Positions 1 to 9,335 of a stretch of 56,699 nt of DNA are shown one piece after another. The notes under the pieces are model-generated. The model saw only the letters and a list, made by a program, of their open reading frames with translations, had not been told where the DNA came from and made no database searches. The DNA is from an uncultured Balneolaceae bacterium (GTDB lineage: Bacteria > Bacteroidota > Rhodothermia > Balneolales > Balneolaceae): the NCBI GenBank assembly GCA_937125285.1, contig CAKZLH010000012.1, positions 1 to 56,699 on the forward strand, given 5' to 3'. How positions within the stretch are numbered: the stretch's first letter is position 1; each line of letters begins with the position of its first letter. The translations under genes and the position numbers were made by a program.

Positions 1-165
1 ATTGCTTACGAGGCTATTCATGTGAAACTGTTCAAGATCATTGATGAGATGAAAAAAAACTATCAACATTTTGAACTCATCTTGGCTGGTGGCGTGGTCA
101 TTAACACCGATTGGACCATCGAAGACTATTTCGATCTCCGAAACCTAGAATTTATTCGCTTCTAG
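1..165 (+). CDS. C-terminal 54 residues of an unrecognised protein (cut by window edge)
   Basis: Frame 1 is open from the first base to a TAG at 163-165 and encodes 54 residues, ending in an Asn-Leu-Glu-Phe-Ile-Arg-Phe tail. The piece holds an amphipathic stretch, a hydrophobic Leu-Ile-Leu-Ala-Gly-Gly segment and an acidic end. I do not recognise the family. Its stop is immediately followed by the stop of the convergent monooxygenase gene, with no spacer, which supports this as a real gene end rather than chance. Confidence 0.6.
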   Translation: MAYEAIHVKLFKIIDEMKKNYQHFELILAGGVVINTDWTIEDYFDLRNLEFIRF

Positions 166-1206
166 TTAGCCCAAAGCGTCTTTCACCCTTGGTGCAACTT
201 CTTTACCTAATAATTCTATGGCATTCACCATCTGCTCATGCGAGAGATGAGCTACGTTCATATGGAAGCGGAACTCCGCTAATCCACCTAAAGCTTTTGA
301 GTGTCTCACTATTTTCTGGGCCACTTCTTCGGGATTCCCCACCACCAGAGCTCCCAGCTCATCGGACTGAGCATCATAATTTCGGCGAGTCACAGGCCCA
401 CCCCAACCGCGCTCTTTCCCGATTTGGGTGAACGTCTTCGCATAGCCTGGAAAAAACTCATCATGGGCCGTTGACGAATCCTGAGAAACATAACCCAAAG
501 AGTGAACAGCCACTTTTAACTTTTCCCTAGGATGGCCCGCCTCTTCACCCGACCGATAATACAAATCTACCAACGGTTTGAACCGATGTGTTTGGCCGCC
601 AATAATAGCAATCATCAGTGGAAGTCCTAGTCGACCGGCCCGTGCAAAAGACGCCGGTGTTCCCCCCACCCCTATATAGATGGGGACTTCGGGTTGAAAG
701 GGTCGCGGATATACGCCTTGTCCTGTAAGAGCAGGCCGAAAACGACCTTGCCAGGTCACTTTTTCCTCGGCTCTTAGCTGGAGTAAAAGCTCGAGTTTTT
801 CTTCAAACAGATCATCATAATCTTGAAAACTTAAGCCGAATAAAGGAAAGGCTTCAGAGAATGAACCCCGCCCTGCCACCAAGCCAGCGCGACCTTTTGA
901 AATTATATCGAGGGTAGCCAGTTGCTGAAATACCCGAACGGGATCTTGAGCACTGAGTACGGTGACCGCGCTGAGCAACTCTATTTTTGAGGTTCGAGCG
1001 GCCGCAGCGGCCAGTATAGTAAGAGGAGAACTATCCAAATACTCGGGACGGTGATGCTCTCCCAAACCAAATACATCCAAACCTACTTCCTCCATTAATT
1101 CGATTCGGTTAAGTAAGTGCTCTATGGTTTCGGCACGTTGTAAGGGGGTACTGGATTGACCATGCTCGCCTTGTACAGCAGCGAAGCTATCGATTCCTAT
1201 TTTCAT
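166..1206 (-). CDS. LLM-class flavin-dependent oxidoreductase (luciferase-like monooxygenase)
   Basis: 346 residues, the normal size for a bacterial luciferase-like TIM-barrel monooxygenase using reduced flavin. The start MKIGIDSFAAVQGEHG is followed by the family patterns GLGEHHRPEY (about residue 48), a VLSAQDPVRVFQQLATLD region (about 85), a GRAGLVAGRGSFSEAFPLFG phosphate-binding region and IYIGVGGTPASFARAGRLGL in the second half. The pattern resembles the Atu2307/SP_0267 subgroup, but the substrate cannot be read from the sequence. It ends base to base with the convergent gene to its left, and no promoter was picked out in the 127 bases upstream. Fold assignment is firm, role unknown. Confidence 0.88.
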   Translation of the reverse strand: MKIGIDSFAAVQGEHGQSSTPLQRAETIEHLLNRIELMEEVGLDVFGLGEHHRPEYLDSSPLTILAAAAARTSKIELLSAVTVLSAQDPVRVFQQLATLDIISKGRAGLVAGRGSFSEAFPLFGLSFQDYDDLFEEKLELLLQLRAEEKVTWQGRFRPALTGQGVYPRPFQPEVPIYIGVGGTPASFARAGRLGLPLMIAIIGGQTHRFKPLVDLYYRSGEEAGHPREKLKVAVHSLGYVSQDSSTAHDEFFPGYAKTFTQIGKERGWGGPVTRRNYDAQSDELGALVVGNPEEVAQKIVRHSKALGGLAEFRFHMNVAHLSHEQMVNAIELLGKEVAPRVKDALG

Positions 1207-1333
1207 GGGTTAAAAATCTAAATGTAAATTAACTGAAGGTACCCAAGCCTACTGGCTGAGGTCTTTCTTGATGAATAGTCTGAATAGTTTGTTTAAAACA
1301 ATATACACATAAATTAGTTTAATGTTAAACTAA

Positions 1334-2527
1334 TTATTCTTCATAGCCTGTCATTTCAATGAATCCTGTCCCAGAAACCTCTTCACCTCTCATTTGGCCA
1401 GATACGCCTAAATTACCTTCAAAATACTGCACCGATACCCGCATTTCCTGATCTTCGAACAGCGTACCTAGGGCTAGGTTTATATTGAGCTCCGGTATTT
1501 CGAGCGTCCAGCGCTTAGGGTAGCGAGATCCTGAATGCGGACTTAGCCAATACTCGAGTACATCTAGCTTTACTTCCAACTCTTCCAGATCAATGGTATT
1601 GCCCAAAGGATCGACTAAAGTCCCCGTGGTTTGAGGTTTTTGGCTCGCATCGGCATTTCGAATCTGATAATACATGAGATCGTATCCATTGGAAAGTTGA
1701 ACAGAGAACCAATCCCAGCCCGTTTGACCCGAATCTAAAGCCGAGGTACTCCATTCATGATCCATCCAAGAATTACCGGATACCTTATACCTATTTCCAT
1801 CTTTCACAATTTCGCCCTGGGTTTCCATTCGAGTGAATGATATGTAATAGGATGCATTTCCACTGTCGGCTCCCTTTTGATCATAGCCTTGTTCGCCGTG
1901 GAAGATCAGGGGCTTTTTGGGTTCAACCCGAACATCGATGCTTGTACCATCTTCCATCTGTCCATAGAGACGAACCGGAAAATTCGTTTCATCCGAGCCT
2001 GCATCATTAATTCGGGCGATCTCCCAATTTTCCAACCAAATGCGATAGGGTTCAATCTGCGCACCTGCCAAGCCTGCGGCTCCTCGACTAAATCGCTCTT
2101 CGAAGACATGGTCTTTTTCTTGCACATCGGAAATCGCAAAGTGACCTAGATAGAGTTGATCGGTGTTCCATCCGGCAGAGTTCCATCCGTCGGTATTCTC
2201 AGGTTCAGTGGTGGCTTTTGGCGGATTTAGTTGATTCCTAAAAATGGTAAACTGATACCCAAATTGTCGGCCCTCTTCTGTGAAAAGATTGCCTGTATAA
2301 TACCACCATTCAGTTTTATAGCCAGGATGTGCGGCATGATCGTCTGGAAACACAAATTCGCGCACTCCAGAGGCTTGAAGATAGCCTTCTTGATTTCCAC
2401 CAGTCATGGCTTCTGCCACCGAAACCGTGGCTTTTATTTCTGGTTCCGGCTCTGAAAATAGGTACCACCCAAAAAGTACGGCAACTATGAGGGGGATAGT
2501 GATGATATGACCAAAGGATAGCTTCAT
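1334..2527 (-). CDS. Secreted lipocalin-like / CrtC-AttH family protein (COG5621 type)
   Basis: 397 residues with an N-terminal hydrophobic anchor or uncleaved signal (about residues 9-26), then the family signature HPGYKTEWWYYTGNL near residue 67, GYQFTIFRNQL, and later SGNSWMDHEWST followed by GWDWFSVQLSNGYDLMYYQIR. These match the carotenoid 1,2-hydratase/AttH lipocalin-like fold called predicted secreted hydrolase in COG5621. It lies 6 bases downstream of the FtsX permease gene, and the permease follows the ATPase gene by 8 bases, so the three form one operon. In such clusters the secreted protein probably works with the transporter at the envelope. Hydratase activity is not implied. Confidence 0.85.
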   Translation of the reverse strand: MKLSFGHIITIPLIVAVLFGWYLFSEPEPEIKATVSVAEAMTGGNQEGYLQASGVREFVFPDDHAAHPGYKTEWWYYTGNLFTEEGRQFGYQFTIFRNQLNPPKATTEPENTDGWNSAGWNTDQLYLGHFAISDVQEKDHVFEERFSRGAAGLAGAQIEPYRIWLENWEIARINDAGSDETNFPVRLYGQMEDGTSIDVRVEPKKPLIFHGEQGYDQKGADSGNASYYISFTRMETQGEIVKDGNRYKVSGNSWMDHEWSTSALDSGQTGWDWFSVQLSNGYDLMYYQIRNADASQKPQTTGTLVDPLGNTIDLEELEVKLDVLEYWLSPHSGSRYPKRWTLEIPELNINLALGTLFEDQEMRVSVQYFEGNLGVSGQMRGEEVSGTGFIEMTGYEE

Positions 2528-2533
2528 AATATT

Positions 2534-5074
2534 TTATTCGCTTCGTAAGGCCTCTGCAGGATTTGCTTGTGCCATTTTTATTGATGGATAGATGCCCGCC
2601 AACAATGCCGCCAAGATGGCAAGGCCGGTGGCCTGAATCAAAAGGGTAGGGCTAACCAAGAAATCTAAGGTCCATCCAAACGACCGGAGGTTAATCACAT
2701 ACACCAATACATAGGATATGATGACCCCAAGAGGCAGGGACAACAAGCCGGAAATCACTCCCATTATCCCTGTTTGCATGATCACATAGTTCCAAAGTTG
2801 AGCAGGCGTCATACCATTAGCGCGCAGAACGGCATGCTCTTTTGCCCGCTCTAATTGCAAGGCCATAAGGGAACTCAAAATCCCTACAAATGCCACTACA
2901 ATCGCCAGCAATCGCAACACATAGGTCACGGTAAAGGTACGATCGAAAATTTCAATCGAAGCTTCTCTAAGTCCTCGGTTCGAACGAATGAATACCTCTT
3001 GAAGTCCTTGCGCACGATCTCGCAAACGCTCTACTAAGATATCCACCTCGGTGCCCTCGGAAGCATAAAGGGCTAAGCCCGAAATAGCGCGATTGTCATA
3101 AAATCGATTATACACCTCTCGATTCATCGTTATGGAACCAATATCAGAGGCATAATCGTAGTAAATGGCCTGTATTAAAAATTCATGTAAGCCTTTATCG
3201 GTTTGAAGCCAAAGGGTATCCCCCATCATCACCCCTTTGCGATAGGCATATACCTCAGAAACCATGACCACTTGCTCATCGGTAAATCGATCCCAAAAAC
3301 CTTCTTCTAAGCGTTGAATTTCATAGGTATTTTGGGCAAGAGCCCCAAGTGAGGTGGTCACCAAATTTGAGGGGCCGTAGTTGGTCGTTACCGTTTCGCT
3401 ATACACGGAATGAACCCGATCTACCCCCTCAGTTTCTTGAAGGGTCTGAACCAGTTCTGGCAGCAATTCAGCGTCGGCAAAACGAGCGACCGAACTTGGA
3501 GGCTGTACGTAGATATCGGCCTGTAACTGTGATTCTAACCATGAAACCACCGTTACCCGAAAGCTATCTACCATGACCCCTACGCCCACGGTGGAAGCAA
3601 CCGCCACTACCAAGGCAGCCACCGGAATTGAAGTACGACTCAATTCACTAAGCATTCCCTGTACCGACATTGTGCCAATGATTCCGTTCAACCTGCCCAA
3701 AAGAGGACGAAGTAGGAAGCCTAAACCAACCATACAAGCCGGAATGATTAACGAAAAACCTAGAATAACCAACAAAAGTGATAGATAAGCGACAATAATT
3801 CCTCCATTGGGCAGCAGCAACAGACTGGCGCCTATCAGGCCAATGATGATCCCCCCCACCGTCAACGCCGGCAACCTCTCGCTCAACCTTGATTCACGGT
3901 TAGAGCGCCGAAGTACCGTGGTCACCTGCGCTTGGGAGGCCTCCCTCGCCGGCCAGTAAGCAGCCAGTAGAGTAGCCCCTAACCCGAGTAATGAGGCCTT
4001 CAGTATAGGTCCAGGCTCAATAGCCAAATCTTGCACCGATAGCACAAAATACAAATCATTGATAGACTGGGTAACTAGCTTAACCAATAGCTGAGCAAGC
4101 GCGATACCCGAGGCAATACCTGCTATAGTACCAATTAAGCCAATGAGTACCGCTTCTTTCAAAATCATCGATAAAATTTCGGCCTTAGTCACCCCCAGCG
4201 CTCGAAGCCGCCCAATGAGTGGAAGCCTTTGTACCACCGAAAACGTCATGGTGTTGTATATCAAAAACATTCCCACCAGCAACGCTAGCAAACTCAACGC
4301 CTGTAAATTAAGCTCGAATGCTCGAGTCATCTGACTTAGGGTTTCCGATGTTGAACCTGCATCCTGCAACAACACTCCCTCGGGCAGTACCGCTTCTATA
4401 GAGGCCATCGCTGTGGTCGAAGGCAGAACAAGATCAATCCGGGAAAGTTTAGTCGGCATATCGAAAAGACGCTGAGCTGTGGCAATATCTACCACCAATA
4501 CACTCTCTAAGGCTTGTTCTGTGCGCTGGTTTTCCACCTCAATAGTGCCGATGAGCTTTACCGGGAAAACCACCCCGCCAACGGAAACATCAAGCGTATC
4601 ATTAAGACCAAGCCCCAACTCCTGTTGAACGGGTTTTGTGAGCAAGCCACTTGGAATTCCCCCGATAAAACCAGCTAAATCCAAACCGCTTTCCTGACTG
4701 GAAAAATCTCGGAATGGACCTTCCGCAATAGGATCTACTCCTAAGATCTGGAAGCTTCTGCTTAATCCCTCCAAGCGACCATACCCTTCAATAACAGGTG
4801 CGATAGTACGAAATCCATGTTCTACTCGCAGGTTTCTATAGACCTTCTCATCCAATTCCTCGCCTGCCCCCACGATCTGATGGGTGGCTTTTCCGGCGAT
4901 GGCTTCGGCCGAGATAGAAAAGGCACGTTGCGCCGAACTATTAGATAAATCGATAGAAACCACCATCGCCACTCCCAAGGCCACCCCAAGAATGGATAGT
5001 GCAAATTGCCAGGGATGCTGCACTAAAAATCGTACACTCGAAACCCAAAGTAAATCTTCCGGTTTGGTTCGCAT
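2534..5074 (-). CDS. FtsX/MacB-type ABC transporter permease, double FtsX domain
   Basis: 846 residues with one N-terminal membrane segment (about 18-40), a large extracytoplasmic domain, then two sets of membrane segments (about 255-375 and 405-475) and a second periplasmic domain before a final triplet of segments (about 725-840). The C-terminus ends in the typical YPSIKMAQANPAEALRSE sequence of FtsX permeases. Length and layout fit the eight-to-ten segment FtsX (COG0577) class, which does mechanotransmission or lipoprotein and lipid handling rather than classical import. It is the partner of the ATPase upstream and of the CrtC/AttH-like protein downstream. Confidence 0.9.
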   Translation of the reverse strand: MRTKPEDLLWVSSVRFLVQHPWQFALSILGVALGVAMVVSIDLSNSSAQRAFSISAEAIAGKATHQIVGAGEELDEKVYRNLRVEHGFRTIAPVIEGYGRLEGLSRSFQILGVDPIAEGPFRDFSSQESGLDLAGFIGGIPSGLLTKPVQQELGLGLNDTLDVSVGGVVFPVKLIGTIEVENQRTEQALESVLVVDIATAQRLFDMPTKLSRIDLVLPSTTAMASIEAVLPEGVLLQDAGSTSETLSQMTRAFELNLQALSLLALLVGMFLIYNTMTFSVVQRLPLIGRLRALGVTKAEILSMILKEAVLIGLIGTIAGIASGIALAQLLVKLVTQSINDLYFVLSVQDLAIEPGPILKASLLGLGATLLAAYWPAREASQAQVTTVLRRSNRESRLSERLPALTVGGIIIGLIGASLLLLPNGGIIVAYLSLLLVILGFSLIIPACMVGLGFLLRPLLGRLNGIIGTMSVQGMLSELSRTSIPVAALVVAVASTVGVGVMVDSFRVTVVSWLESQLQADIYVQPPSSVARFADAELLPELVQTLQETEGVDRVHSVYSETVTTNYGPSNLVTTSLGALAQNTYEIQRLEEGFWDRFTDEQVVMVSEVYAYRKGVMMGDTLWLQTDKGLHEFLIQAIYYDYASDIGSITMNREVYNRFYDNRAISGLALYASEGTEVDILVERLRDRAQGLQEVFIRSNRGLREASIEIFDRTFTVTYVLRLLAIVVAFVGILSSLMALQLERAKEHAVLRANGMTPAQLWNYVIMQTGIMGVISGLLSLPLGVIISYVLVYVINLRSFGWTLDFLVSPTLLIQATGLAILAALLAGIYPSIKMAQANPAEALRSE

Positions 5075-5082
5075 AGATTCGA

Positions 5083-5820
5083 TTATAGGGTTTCTAAAGG
5101 TTCATGCAGTTGACCTTCTCTGAGCTCAAGTACCCGATCGGCAATTTGACCCATCTCGCGATCATGAGTCGCAATAATCATGGTGCGATTATTTTTTCGA
5201 ACCAAATCGGCTAACATAGATAAGATGGAAGCGCCCGTTTTGTAATCTAAGTTTCCGGTGGGTTCATCGGCCAGAATAAACGATGGCTCGTGGGCGAGGG
5301 CTCGCGCAATGGCCACTCGTTGTTGCTCCCCACCCGAGAGGCGGTCGGGATAGCTGTTTTTACGGTCCTCTAACCCAACTTCGGAAAGAAAGTGCATGGC
5401 TAATGCTTCACTTTTCGAATCCATGGACCCTTTAAGCCGTAAGGGTAGCATTACATTCTCAAAAGCGGTAAGGGTCGAAATAAGGTTAAACGACTGGAAA
5501 ACAAAGCCAATCTGATTTCTACGAAAAAGTGTGCGCTCTTTTTCGCTAAGCGCGGCAATATCGGTGCCATTGATGAGGACTTGACCAGCATCTGGTCGGT
5601 CTATTCCACTTAACAAATTAAGAAGGGTGCTTTTGCCCGATCCAGAACGTCCCAAGAGTACCAGCATCTGCCCCTCGGAAACTTCCAGCGCTAAGTCGCG
5701 GAGCACCTGTCTTTGTTTACTCCCTTCGTCGTAACTTTTGTTAAGATTTTTAAGTTCTACAATGTTGGTACTGGCCATTTTTAAAGCCCAAAAAGCGTAA
5801 GTGAAGGTTTCCACACTCAT
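5083..5820 (-). CDS. ABC transporter ATP-binding protein, LolD/MacB type
   Basis: A complete ABC ATPase: Walker [16 protein letters not shown]-loop in [18 protein letters not shown], signature [16 protein letters not shown], Walker [17 protein letters not shown] and the H-switch [14 protein letters not shown]. It belongs to the LolD/MacB/FtsE group, which pairs with FtsX permeases. Two starts are possible: the one given, or an internal Met fourteen residues later (base 5778) that would give the usual family N-terminus beginning with [15 protein letters not shown]. The internal start is equally likely, as neither has a clear ribosome site. It is the first gene of a three-gene operon. Confidence 0.93.
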   Translation of the reverse strand: MSVETFTYAFWALKMASTNIVELKNLNKSYDEGSKQRQVLRDLALEVSEGQMLVLLGRSGSGKSTLLNLLSGIDRPDAGQVLINGTDIAALSEKERTLFRRNQIGFVFQSFNLISTLTAFENVMLPLRLKGSMDSKSEALAMHFLSEVGLEDRKNSYPDRLSGGEQQRVAIARALAHEPSFILADEPTGNLDYKTGASILSMLADLVRKNNRTMIIATHDREMGQIADRVLELREGQLHEPLETL

Positions 5821-5921
5821 CCTTCAGGCATAAAGTGTGTAGCGTCTCTGATGAGCTATATTAAACTAAGGTGGGGCGGGATTGGTTCCACTTTTTTGAA
5901 TACTTAAGGTTAAATGCTCAT

Positions 5922-7829
5922 TTACCAACGATCGGTTCGAAACGGAACAGCAGGTAGCCCCTCCTTGTTGTAGAGAGCCACTGCCGGATTGTCTGCCCAA
6001 CCATAGCGGATAGCCACGGGCTGTGGTACTTCCGGAGCTGAAAGGATCACCCGATCCCCCTCAATAACGGCATCTGCCCAATAGAATTTTTGATCCTCCC
6101 CTGCGAGGGCAAAACCTACAAGCTCGTCAAAGTTTTTCTGCATTAACCCCTTACCCACATGGTCGAAACTCACTTCCACTTTATTCTCTTTAATAACATG
6201 ACCTCGGTACATAGGGCCACTGTATATGATATTCTCACCATACACCAAATGCTTCGCTTGCAACCACAAACGCAAACCCACATCCTGTTTATTTCGGGGA
6301 TGAATATCTGCGGCATCCCCGATATCAATCGCCGTAGCCATTCCCGTATTGGTTAGGGTCAAGGTCTGAGCTTGAGCTTCCTGCAATTTTGCCCAATCAG
6401 AATCGGTGGGATAATCATAACGCTGCTGATAATTGGCAAGCTGCACATACATGAATGGAAACGGCCCCTGGTTCCATCTCACTCTCCATTCGTCAATCAA
6501 GGCCATAAATAAATCTTTGTAATATTGATTTTTGTTCACATTACTTTCGCCCTGATACCAGATAGCTCCATTAATCGTATATCCGGCAACAGGATTGATC
6601 ATCGCGTTGAATAATGTTCCAGGACTATGCTCATATCGAACCACTTTTGGATACGGGGGTTCAATTCTATTGTTGAATTTCCAAGTTCCTTCCAGATTAA
6701 TTTTCTGATCACCAACCTGAATCCACATAGCACCCGATGCACCAAAAAAAGCGTCATTACTCCAATCTTCCACGGTTCGAATGGCAATCACGTTTTTTCC
6801 TTTTTTCAGATGGCTCTTGTCGATGTCCAGTACTTTGGGGTCATCGGACCATATTTTAGAATGCACTTGTATTCCATTGATAAATACAACCGTCCATTTA
6901 CCATCATGTCCAAAACTAAGTTTGGCATCGGCTAGGTTATCCAGTGTGAAGCTTTTGCGGAGGTAGATAAAATCCTGCATGGATTCATTATTCGGTAGAC
7001 GTATTTCTTCCCAGGAGGAATCATCGTACTCGAACAAATGGGCCCCATATTTAAGGAACTCCTGAGTATCCTCAACTTGCTGATATTTTACCGCATTATT
7101 TCTGTCATTTTCAGCGAAAAGGGTTGGCCAATCGGTCTCCGGATTGTTAAATGTGTAGGCAGCTTCTTCGTATCCTTTCACAGAAATAAGTCGGTTAGTT
7201 GGAACCCATGACTCTGCCGGTGTTCCTCCCCAATTATCGTCTATAATTCCAACTGGAACACCTTTTTCTAAGTGATTACGTTTAGCAAAAAACCAGGCTA
7301 CAGCAGAGAAATTTTTCACATGTTCTGGGTTTGCTTCTTTCCATTCGCCGGAATCAAGATCATCCAAAGGAACCACTGATAATTTTCGAGCCACTTTAAA
7401 AAAACGGATTTCTGGATAGTTTGAATCGGCAATTTCAGCATCCATATGGTCGATATTAGAACCTACGACCCATTCCATGTTACTTTGTCCACCAGCCATC
7501 CAGACATCCCCGAAATACACATCATTTAGTATCTTCTCGCCACTGCCTTTTATGGTGATTGTATGTGCCCCCCCAGCATTTTGCTTGGGCAGATACGCCT
7601 CCCATCTTCCTTGGGCATCCGTGACCGTGCTAATGACTACATCATCCATCGAGATGGTGATTTTTCCATTCGCTCTATCCCACCCCCATAAACGAACCGG
7701 TACTTCTCGTTGAAGCACCATATGATCGCTAAAAATTCTTGGCACCTTAAATTCTTGGGCTGAAAGAATTCCATTCATCATTAAAAACAACATAAAGGAC
7801 AGGATGGTACGTCTCATAATTGCACTCAA
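5922..7829 (-). CDS. Secreted sialate O-acetylesterase (SGNH hydrolase)
   Basis: 635 residues with a signal peptide (about residues 5-24, cut after LSA). The SGNH block shows WMAGGQSNMEW with the candidate nucleophile Ser116, and GAIWYQGESN later; an Asp-His region sits near IDIGDAADIHPRNK. Between the two halves lies an inserted beta-rich domain (about 280-390), usual in this family. The enzyme removes O-acetyl groups from sialic acids or related acetylated sugars in the periplasm. It stands alone, at the chromosome side of the element's left junction. A start at Met5 is equally plausible. Confidence 0.9.
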   Translation of the reverse strand: MSAIMRRTILSFMLFLMMNGILSAQEFKVPRIFSDHMVLQREVPVRLWGWDRANGKITISMDDVVISTVTDAQGRWEAYLPKQNAGGAHTITIKGSGEKILNDVYFGDVWMAGGQSNMEWVVGSNIDHMDAEIADSNYPEIRFFKVARKLSVVPLDDLDSGEWKEANPEHVKNFSAVAWFFAKRNHLEKGVPVGIIDDNWGGTPAESWVPTNRLISVKGYEEAAYTFNNPETDWPTLFAENDRNNAVKYQQVEDTQEFLKYGAHLFEYDDSSWEEIRLPNNESMQDFIYLRKSFTLDNLADAKLSFGHDGKWTVVFINGIQVHSKIWSDDPKVLDIDKSHLKKGKNVIAIRTVEDWSNDAFFGASGAMWIQVGDQKINLEGTWKFNNRIEPPYPKVVRYEHSPGTLFNAMINPVAGYTINGAIWYQGESNVNKNQYYKDLFMALIDEWRVRWNQGPFPFMYVQLANYQQRYDYPTDSDWAKLQEAQAQTLTLTNTGMATAIDIGDAADIHPRNKQDVGLRLWLQAKHLVYGENIIYSGPMYRGHVIKENKVEVSFDHVGKGLMQKNFDELVGFALAGEDQKFYWADAVIEGDRVILSAPEVPQPVAIRYGWADNPAVALYNKEGLPAVPFRTDRW

Positions 7830-7865
7830 TTTTAGGTTGGTTTATTTATAGTACATGGAATTAAA

Positions 7866-8020
7866 AGAAAAGTCTATGGACATCATCCTAACCTAGAAAT
7901 CTTTCCTAATTTTTGATTAGGTCATGAAAAAAAATATTCCTTATCTTACATATCTATTGAGATTTGGGATTAGCTTTAGTTCATTTGAATTAAGTAAATC
8001 GAACACCTTTTCTCAAAAAT
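7866..8020. other. Intergenic region holding the native promoter of the interrupted tRNA-Arg
   Basis: No ORF. It holds divergent upstream sequence of the esterase and, on the plus strand, an A-rich block with TATCTTA (7921-7948) that matches a block upstream of the intact tRNA at 52221-52248 with only four to five differences. I read it as the original tRNA promoter region left behind when the element split the gene. Confidence 0.5.
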
Positions 8021-8060
8021 GCACCCGTAGCTCAACTGGATAGAGTACCTGACTACGAAT
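8019..8060 (+). repeat. attL: 42-bp repeat containing a 40-nt 5' fragment of tRNA-Arg
   Basis: Identical to 52372-52413. It begins at the tRNA 5' end (8021) and stops in the anticodon loop just after the ACG anticodon and its two following bases, after which element sequence replaces the 3' half. The fragment cannot form a tRNA. It keeps the native promoter region to its left. Confidence 0.92.
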
Positions 8061-8092
8061 TTGTGCCTCCCTCCCAAAACATTTTTTAAAAT

Positions 8093-8132
8093 AAGCCCAC
8101 AAGCACTAAAAAACGAGCTTTTGGGCTTTTTA
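8093..8132 (+). terminator. Rho-independent terminator just inside the left end
   Basis: Stem AAGCCCA-c-AAGC pairing with GCTT-t-TGGGCTT around a 12-base loop, followed by T-rich sequence. It lies 32 bases after the truncated tRNA and 57 bases before the integrase start, so it would end the chimeric transcript from the stranded tRNA promoter and insulate the integrase gene. The same two-part stem with one mismatch is seen in the terminator of the intact tRNA at the right end. Confidence 0.75.
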
Positions 8133-8151
8133 ATTTCCCTATCTTCCCTCA

Positions 8152-8175
8152 AGTGGGTACATTTGAGGGTACAAA
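8152..8175 (+). repeat. 24-bp subterminal repeat, left copy (candidate integrase arm site)
   Basis: Identical to 52324-52347. Each copy holds two direct GGGTACA units 12 bases apart, the form expected of arm-type binding sites for a tyrosine integrase. The left copy sits in the integrase leader just before its ribosome site, so binding could also repress the gene. Confidence 0.65.
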
Positions 8176-8189
8176 TTATAGGAGGCAGA

Positions 8190-9335
8190 ATGGCCACATT
8201 AAGAGAAAGAAATGGTAATTATTCGATTCGATTTGTTCAGACAAAAGATGGAAAAAAAGAGTCTTGTCAATTCTCCTTAAGGACTAATAGGAAGAAAATT
8301 GCAGAGAAGCTACAACGTCGTTTAGAAATCGATCAGGAATCAGGTGCAGTTGATGTCTTCAACAATTTCGATTTCCTTTCCTGGAGGGATGGGGCACCAA
8401 AAGTAGAGTCTTTACCCCAAAAGCGTTTGCTCTCTAAAAGCATAGAAGAATTTATTGCCGATAGAACAGACATGGGTCAAAAGAGCCGTGATAACTACAA
8501 GCAGTTATTGAATGCTTTTAATAATAATGTCGGAATTACAATGCTTACTGAATTGATCCAGAAAAGGGATGTTCAGGATTATTGCTTTCGGGATGACATC
8601 AGTGTAAGTACTCAAAATAATTACCTTGCACACCTTAAAACGTTTTTTAAATGGGTGGAATCAAATGGTCATGGAACAGATGTGACTAAAGGGATTCGAA
8701 GAAAGAATGTACCGGAGAATCTGAAAGATCAAATTATTGCTTCAGATAAACTTGAAACCATTATTACTAAACATCAGCAACACATCTCAAGAAAAACTAC
8801 TGACGGGTTTATTCTTTCAGACAGTCGGAAGCAATTGTGGTTTGAGCCTCTAGTTAGGTTTGCTTTTAAAACAGGCCTAAGAAAATCCGAAATTCTGAAG
8901 CTAAAATGGAAACATTTGGACATAAATAACAACCTAATTACTGTCGTAGCAGGAAAAGGTGGAAAATCCAGAACTGTGATTTTTGATAATGAAATTAAGT
9001 TGTTATTAAAGGCTTGGAAGCAGAAAGTAAACAGTGAAGATGATCGATTCGTTTTTGAATCACCTAAATCAACTGTGGAAAAATCTAAACAAATGGCTAG
9101 TAAAACTCCTTCCGATAATTTCAAAACATTTGTTGTAAATGCGGGGTTAGGTAACTATATCCATTTTCATAGCTTGAGACACACTGCTGCAACAAATTAT
9201 TTGAAGGCAGGATACAACCTTTATGAAGTTCAAAAATTGATGGGACATTCTTCGATTTCAGTTACGGAGCGTTATCTTCACTTGGTTCCAAATGATCTAA
9301 GAGAAAAAGCTGAAAGACTTGGGCTATTAGAATGA
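8190..9335 (+). CDS. int: Tyrosine-type site-specific integrase
   Basis: 381 residues. I chose the ATG at 8190 because a strong AGGAGG lies 5 bases upstream; the longer TTG-initiated frame from 8061 would run through the terminator and arm site. An N-terminal arm-binding and SAM-like core region (to about 180) is followed by the catalytic domain with Arg231 (TGLRKSEIL), a Lys in the beta-hairpin near 256-259, His327 and Arg330 (HFHSLRH), His353 (LMGHSS) and nucleophile Tyr362. All catalytic residues are present, so it should be active. It presumably recombines within the tRNA-Arg anticodon-loop sequence. The stop overlaps the next gene's start by 4 bases. Confidence 0.95.
   Translation: MATLRERNGNYSIRFVQTKDGKKESCQFSLRTNRKKIAEKLQRRLEIDQESGAVDVFNNFDFLSWRDGAPKVESLPQKRLLSKSIEEFIADRTDMGQKSRDNYKQLLNAFNNNVGITMLTELIQKRDVQDYCFRDDISVSTQNNYLAHLKTFFKWVESNGHGTDVTKGIRRKNVPENLKDQIIASDKLETIITKHQQHISRKTTDGFILSDSRKQLWFEPLVRFAFKTGLRKSEILKLKWKHLDINNNLITVVAGKGGKSRTVIFDNEIKLLLKAWKQKVNSEDDRFVFESPKSTVEKSKQMASKTPSDNFKTFVVNAGLGNYIHFHSLRHTAATNYLKAGYNLYEVQKLMGHSSISVTERYLHLVPNDLREKAERLGLLE

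Noticed and set aside
8021-8060. Second functional tRNA-Arg
   Set aside because: Only the 5' half is present; the anticodon stem, T arm and acceptor cannot form.
8061-8189. Longer integrase start at TTG 8061
   Set aside because: It would translate through the terminator and arm-site repeat; a strong AGGAGG and ATG are at 8180-8192.
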